The notes under the pieces: model-generated
The model's database searches: none
What the model was told of the DNA's origin: nothing
Seen by the model: only the letters and a program-made list of their open reading frames with translations
Program-made: the position numbers and the translations under genes
Part shown: in pieces, positions 60,918 through 64,000 of the stretch
Numbering within the stretch: the stretch's first letter is position 1
Layout of the letters: each line of letters starts with the position of its first letter
Assembly: GCA_037045355.1 (NCBI GenBank)
Contig: JBAOHO010000012.1
Coordinates: forward strand, 1 to 64,000
DNA: 64,000 nt
From: Candidatus Nanopelagicales bacterium
GTDB taxonomy: Bacteria > Actinomycetota > Actinomycetes > S36-B12 > GCA-2699445
Direction of reading: 5' to 3'

Positions 60918-61358
60918 TCAGGTGTCGATGGTCGCCAGCGCCTCGGTGACAGCGTTCGGCAGTTGCCCCGTGACGATGTCGGCCACGCTGACCGATTCGA
61001 GGATGCGTCGTTCATTGACCCGCAGAGCCAGCCACACGTCTTTCAATGGAGCCGCTGCCCCCGTGTAGGTGACGCGGTCGGGGCGTTCGCCCCGCACCTC
61101 GGTCAGTGGACCGTCGACCGCGCGGATGATGTCTGCCAGCGTCACGTCGGAGGGATCGCGGATCAGGTAGTAGCCACCGTCGTGACCTCGTCTGCTGCCG
61201 ACGATTCCGGAACGACGCAGATCACGCATGGCCGAACGGACGTACTCCGTGGGCAGGCTCTGCGCTTGCGCGATGTCCTCCAGTCGAACCGTGCCCGCGC
61301 GTGACGCCAACTCCACCGCTGCCCTGATCGCGAAGTCGATCCGTCCGCTGACGCGCAT
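60918..61358 (-). CDS. Rrf2-family transcriptional regulator lacking the cysteine cluster
   Basis: The product is 146 residues, ATG 61358. The purL TGA ends one base before it, so the two genes are likely one operon. The N-terminal winged helix is standard: RIDFAIRAAVELASRAGTVRLEDIAQAQSLPTEYVRSAMRDLRRSGIVGSRRGHDGGYYLIRD. The C-terminal part (VTLADIIRAVDGPLTEVRGERP) lacks all three cysteines used by IscR/NsrR for a cluster, so the signal must be different. Coupling to purL is uncommon; the targets are unknown. Confidence 0.9.
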   Translation of the reverse strand: MRVSGRIDFAIRAAVELASRAGTVRLEDIAQAQSLPTEYVRSAMRDLRRSGIVGSRRGHDGGYYLIRDPSDVTLADIIRAVDGPLTEVRGERPDRVTYTGAAAPLKDVWLALRVNERRILESVSVADIVTGQLPNAVTEALATIDT

Positions 61359-61359
61359 G

Positions 61360-63663
61360 TCAGTCCTGGGAGCCGAACAGGTCCGGCAGTAATGCGTCGT
61401 GCGCTGCGCGCAACTGCACCAGCGGGAGAACCAGATCGTCATCGCCTGGGAGGGCAACCACCAACACCTGTTCGCCCGGATGCCCGGCGTCGGATCCCAA
61501 CCCGCTGTCCACGACTCCGATACGTTGCGCGGGCAGTTCGCGGGCTGCACACATCGCGGTGAACCGTTGCTCTTCACTGCGCGGGATGACCACCAGGGCG
61601 CGGCCCGCTGACTCGCTGAAGAGGTGGACGAAGGGGTCCATACCGTCGGGTACCCAAGTCCTGGCCCCCACTCCGCTGCGTATCGCCATCTCGGCGAGCG
61701 CGATAGCCACGCCCCCGTCGGATACGTCGTGGGCAGCACTGACCATGCCGTCTCGACTGCCGGCAACCAGGACCTCGGCGAGCACACGTTCGCGGTCGAG
61801 GTCGACACGTGGGGGCAACCCACCGAGATGGTCGTGCACGACGTGCGCCCACTCGGACCCCCCGAACTCGTCGAGTGTCGTCCCCAGCAGGTAGATCGCC
61901 TCACCGTCCGCCGCCCAGCCCTGGGGCGTGCGGCGCTCGACGTCGTCGATGACCCCCAACACTCCCACCACTGGAGTGGGGTGGATGGCCGTGTCGCCGG
62001 TGGAGTTGTAGAACGACACGTTGCCGCCGGTCACGGGCGTTCCCATGGTCTGACAGGCGTCGGCGAGGCCGCGCACCGCTTCGGCGAACTGCCACATGAC
62101 CGCCGGCTCCTCCGGGGATCCGAAGTTGAGGCAGTTGGTGACGGCCAGTGGCACCGCCCCGGTCGTGGCGACATTGCGGTAGGCCTCGGCGAACGCCAGT
62201 TGAGCGCCGACGTAGGGATCGAGGGCGGCGAACCGGCCATTGCAGTCGGTGGACAACGCGACGCCGCGGCCGGTGATCTCATCGATGCGGATCATGCCCG
62301 AGTCCTCGGGCTGCGCGAGGACGGTGTTGCCCCGCACATAGCGGTCGTACTGGTCGGTGATCCACGCCTTGCTGCCCAGGTTCGCGGACCCGAGAAGTTG
62401 GGTGAAGGTCTGCGCCAACTCAGCGGTGGTGGCCGGTCGCGGCAACCCCTGGGGACCGTTCGCCTGAACGGAGTCCAAGGAATCAGGTCGAGCAAAGGGC
62501 CGTTCGTAGATGGGGCCTTCGTGTGCGACGGTGCGGGGCGGAACATCCACGATGCGCTCACCGTGCCAGTCGATGGTGAGCCGTCCGCTGTCGGTGACCT
62601 CCCCGATGACGACAGCCTCGACATCCCACCGGGCGCAGATCTCCAGGAAAGCATCGCGGTGTCCCGGGGTTACCACCGCACACATGCGCTCCTGCGACTC
62701 GCTCATGAGGATTTCCTCCGGGCTGAGCGTCGCGTCACGCAGTGGTACCCGATCGAGCCAGACGTGCATACCGCCGTCGCCGTTGCTGGCGAGTTCACTG
62801 GTGGCGCACGAGATACCCGCGCCGCCAAGGTCCTGGATCCCTTCGACCAGCCCGGCGCCGAGCACTTCCAGCGTGCACTCGATGAGTAGTTTCTCCATGA
62901 AGGGGTCGCCCACCTGCACGCTGGGGCGTTTGGCCGGTCCCGTGTCGTCGAACGTCTCACTGGCCAGGACCGACACCCCGCCGATCCCGTCACCCCCGGT
63001 TCGCGCGCCGTAGAGAACGACCAGGTTGCCCACCCCGCGAGCGCTGGCCAGGTGGATGTCCTCATGTTTCATGGCCCCGACACACAAGGCGTTGACCAGG
63101 GGGTTGCCCTGGTAGCAGGAGTCGAACACGACTTCGCCACCGATGTTGGGCAGTCCCAGGCAGTTGCCGTAACCCCCGATGCCCGCGACGACACCTGGCA
63201 GGACCCGCTTGGTGTCGGGGTGGTCGGGAGCGCCGAATCGCAGCGGATCCATGACAGCCAGGGGGCGTGCCCCCATCGAGATGATGTCGCGCACGATGCC
63301 GCCCACCCCCGTCGCGGCACCCTGATACGGCTCGACGTAGGAAGGATGGTTGTGGCTCTCGACTTTGAACGTGACGGCCCATCCGTCGCCGATATCCACC
63401 ACGCCGGCGTTCTCACCGATGCCCACCAACAGCGCGTCGGACTCGGGAGCCTTCTCGCCGAACTGGCGCAGATGGACCTTGCTGGACTTGTACGAGCAGT
63501 GTTCACTCCACATCACCGAGTACATGGCGAGTTCACTCGAGGTGGGCCGTCGACCCAGGATTTGACGGATGCGCTCGTATTCGTCGGGTTTCAGGCCCAG
63601 TTCGGCGAACGGCTGCTCGGTATCGGGGGCGGCAGCGGCGGTAGCGACCGTGTCCAGCGTCAT
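61360..63663 (-). CDS. purL: Phosphoribosylformylglycinamidine synthase subunit PurL
   Basis: The product is 767 residues. ATG at 63663 follows AAGGAG; the frame to 63837 is ignored. It is the large-subunit form (PurL of PurSQL) that makes FGAM with glutamine from PurQ. Motifs: MYSVMWSEHCSYKSSK, FKVESHNHPSYVEPYQGAATGVGGI, GVSVLASETFDD, DLGGAGISCATSELAS and AAHDVSDGGVAIALAEMA. PurS and PurQ are not in this window. The Rrf2 gene follows in the same unit. Confidence 0.97.
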   Translation of the reverse strand: MTLDTVATAAAAPDTEQPFAELGLKPDEYERIRQILGRRPTSSELAMYSVMWSEHCSYKSSKVHLRQFGEKAPESDALLVGIGENAGVVDIGDGWAVTFKVESHNHPSYVEPYQGAATGVGGIVRDIISMGARPLAVMDPLRFGAPDHPDTKRVLPGVVAGIGGYGNCLGLPNIGGEVVFDSCYQGNPLVNALCVGAMKHEDIHLASARGVGNLVVLYGARTGGDGIGGVSVLASETFDDTGPAKRPSVQVGDPFMEKLLIECTLEVLGAGLVEGIQDLGGAGISCATSELASNGDGGMHVWLDRVPLRDATLSPEEILMSESQERMCAVVTPGHRDAFLEICARWDVEAVVIGEVTDSGRLTIDWHGERIVDVPPRTVAHEGPIYERPFARPDSLDSVQANGPQGLPRPATTAELAQTFTQLLGSANLGSKAWITDQYDRYVRGNTVLAQPEDSGMIRIDEITGRGVALSTDCNGRFAALDPYVGAQLAFAEAYRNVATTGAVPLAVTNCLNFGSPEEPAVMWQFAEAVRGLADACQTMGTPVTGGNVSFYNSTGDTAIHPTPVVGVLGVIDDVERRTPQGWAADGEAIYLLGTTLDEFGGSEWAHVVHDHLGGLPPRVDLDRERVLAEVLVAGSRDGMVSAAHDVSDGGVAIALAEMAIRSGVGARTWVPDGMDPFVHLFSESAGRALVVIPRSEEQRFTAMCAARELPAQRIGVVDSGLGSDAGHPGEQVLVVALPGDDDLVLPLVQLRAAHDALLPDLFGSQD

Positions 63664-63835
63664 CCACGCTCCTTCTGGCGAGGGTGCCAGTCTATGGGCG
63701 AAGTGCCAGGCGACCGGGTAGGGGGCGATCGCCGAGCAACGACCGACGAGCAACGACCGACAAGGTGCGGTAGACCTGTCCCGAACGATCCACACGGCCC
63801 GGCAAGCGTCGGTGCCGCCGACAGAAGAGGAACCC

Positions 63836-64000
63836 ATGGCGGATTTGTCTCAGCTCCAGGCCGCGCTGGCGGACCTGCAGTCGAAGGCCTCGTCCTTGAC
63901 GGATGAGCAGAAGCAGCAGCTCACCGACGCGGTCCAGCAGTTCCAGGGAGTGGCCACCCAAGCAGCCACCGATTTCAGTCAGAAGGTCACAGCTGCCGGT
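63836..64000 (+). CDS. Small helical (coiled-coil) protein, 3' truncated by the window edge
   Basis: Starts at ATG 63836 after AGAAGAGGA and is open to the end (55 residues visible). The sequence (LQAALADLQSKASSLTDEQKQQLTDAVQQFQGVATQAATDFSQKV) is Gln-, Ala- and Asp-rich and predicts amphipathic helices, without a signal peptide. It is divergent from purL with about 170 bp between. The family cannot be told from this part. Confidence 0.6.
   Translation, partial: MADLSQLQAALADLQSKASSLTDEQKQQLTDAVQQFQGVATQAATDFSQKVTAAG

Overview
The window is a 64-kb stretch of high-GC DNA from an actinobacterium (Actinomycetota). Evidence: a BldC-type MerR regulator, a DUF3073 protein, a bacterial SCP-like protein close to purF and purM, a wax-ester synthase/diacylglycerol acyltransferase (WS/DGAT), DUF3054, DUF4333 and DUF4239 proteins, a DtxR/IdeR-type iron box, and many apparently leaderless genes with a TANNNT -10 box 5-8 nt before the start codon. 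The order or family cannot be fixed from the sequence alone. It looks chromosomal: no tRNA, rRNA, CRISPR array, insertion sequence, integrase or phage gene was seen.

Layout. 1-5 kb: 3' part of a LuxR-type regulator, a LURP-one-like protein, a secreted protein whose frame continues through two TGA codons, a PAS-PAS-PAS-GGDEF diguanylate cyclase and a secreted alpha-acetolactate decarboxylase homologue. 5-8.6 kb: one long secreted beta-propeller/IPT-TIG gene broken by about eight single-base frameshifts. 8.8-12.2 kb: peroxiredoxin behind a CsoR-like palindrome, then an iron box and efeO-efeB with no efeU. 12.2-17.6 kb: a purine permease, then a translationally coupled pair made of an NnrS-like membrane protein and a membrane/cupredoxin/NirK-like copper protein. 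17.6-28.2 kb: DUF4239, NUDIX, GNAT, ChbG/YdjC deacetylase, FUSC-type membrane protein, a class A beta-lactamase-like serine hydrolase, an S53 (sedolisin) protease and a fibronectin-III secreted protein; the last two share a divergent intergenic region carrying duplicated sequence blocks.

28.5-31.5 kb: a MarR regulator with a heptapeptide-repeat N-terminus, divergent from ltrA across an 18-bp palindrome, then a secreted pentapeptide-repeat protein. 31.5-37 kb: a complete histidine-utilisation cluster, hutH-hutU-hutI-hutG (histidine to glutamate, with formamide as the expected by-product), followed by a PiT phosphate transporter and a WS/DGAT. 40-52 kb: SRPBCC, DUF3054, a frameshifted alpha/beta hydrolase, three lipoproteins or small proteins, an NlpC/P60 hydrolase, membrane proteins, a shikimate-kinase-like protein, a SHOCT protein, a class III extradiol dioxygenase and a DUF2319 alpha/beta hydrolase.

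52-64 kb: the purine-biosynthesis neighbourhood: bldC, DUF3073, purM and purF (overlapping by 4 bp), a lipoprotein, an agmatinase with a PGEG-repeat tail, the SCP-like protein, a Rossmann-like protein, a TauE/SafE exporter, a second SHOCT protein, and purL followed after one base by an Rrf2 regulator. The window ends inside a small helical protein.

Most genes look intact. The two frameshifted genes could be real decay or sequence errors and should be treated with caution. Tandem repeats (6 to 24 bp units) are unusually common, both between genes and inside coding regions.
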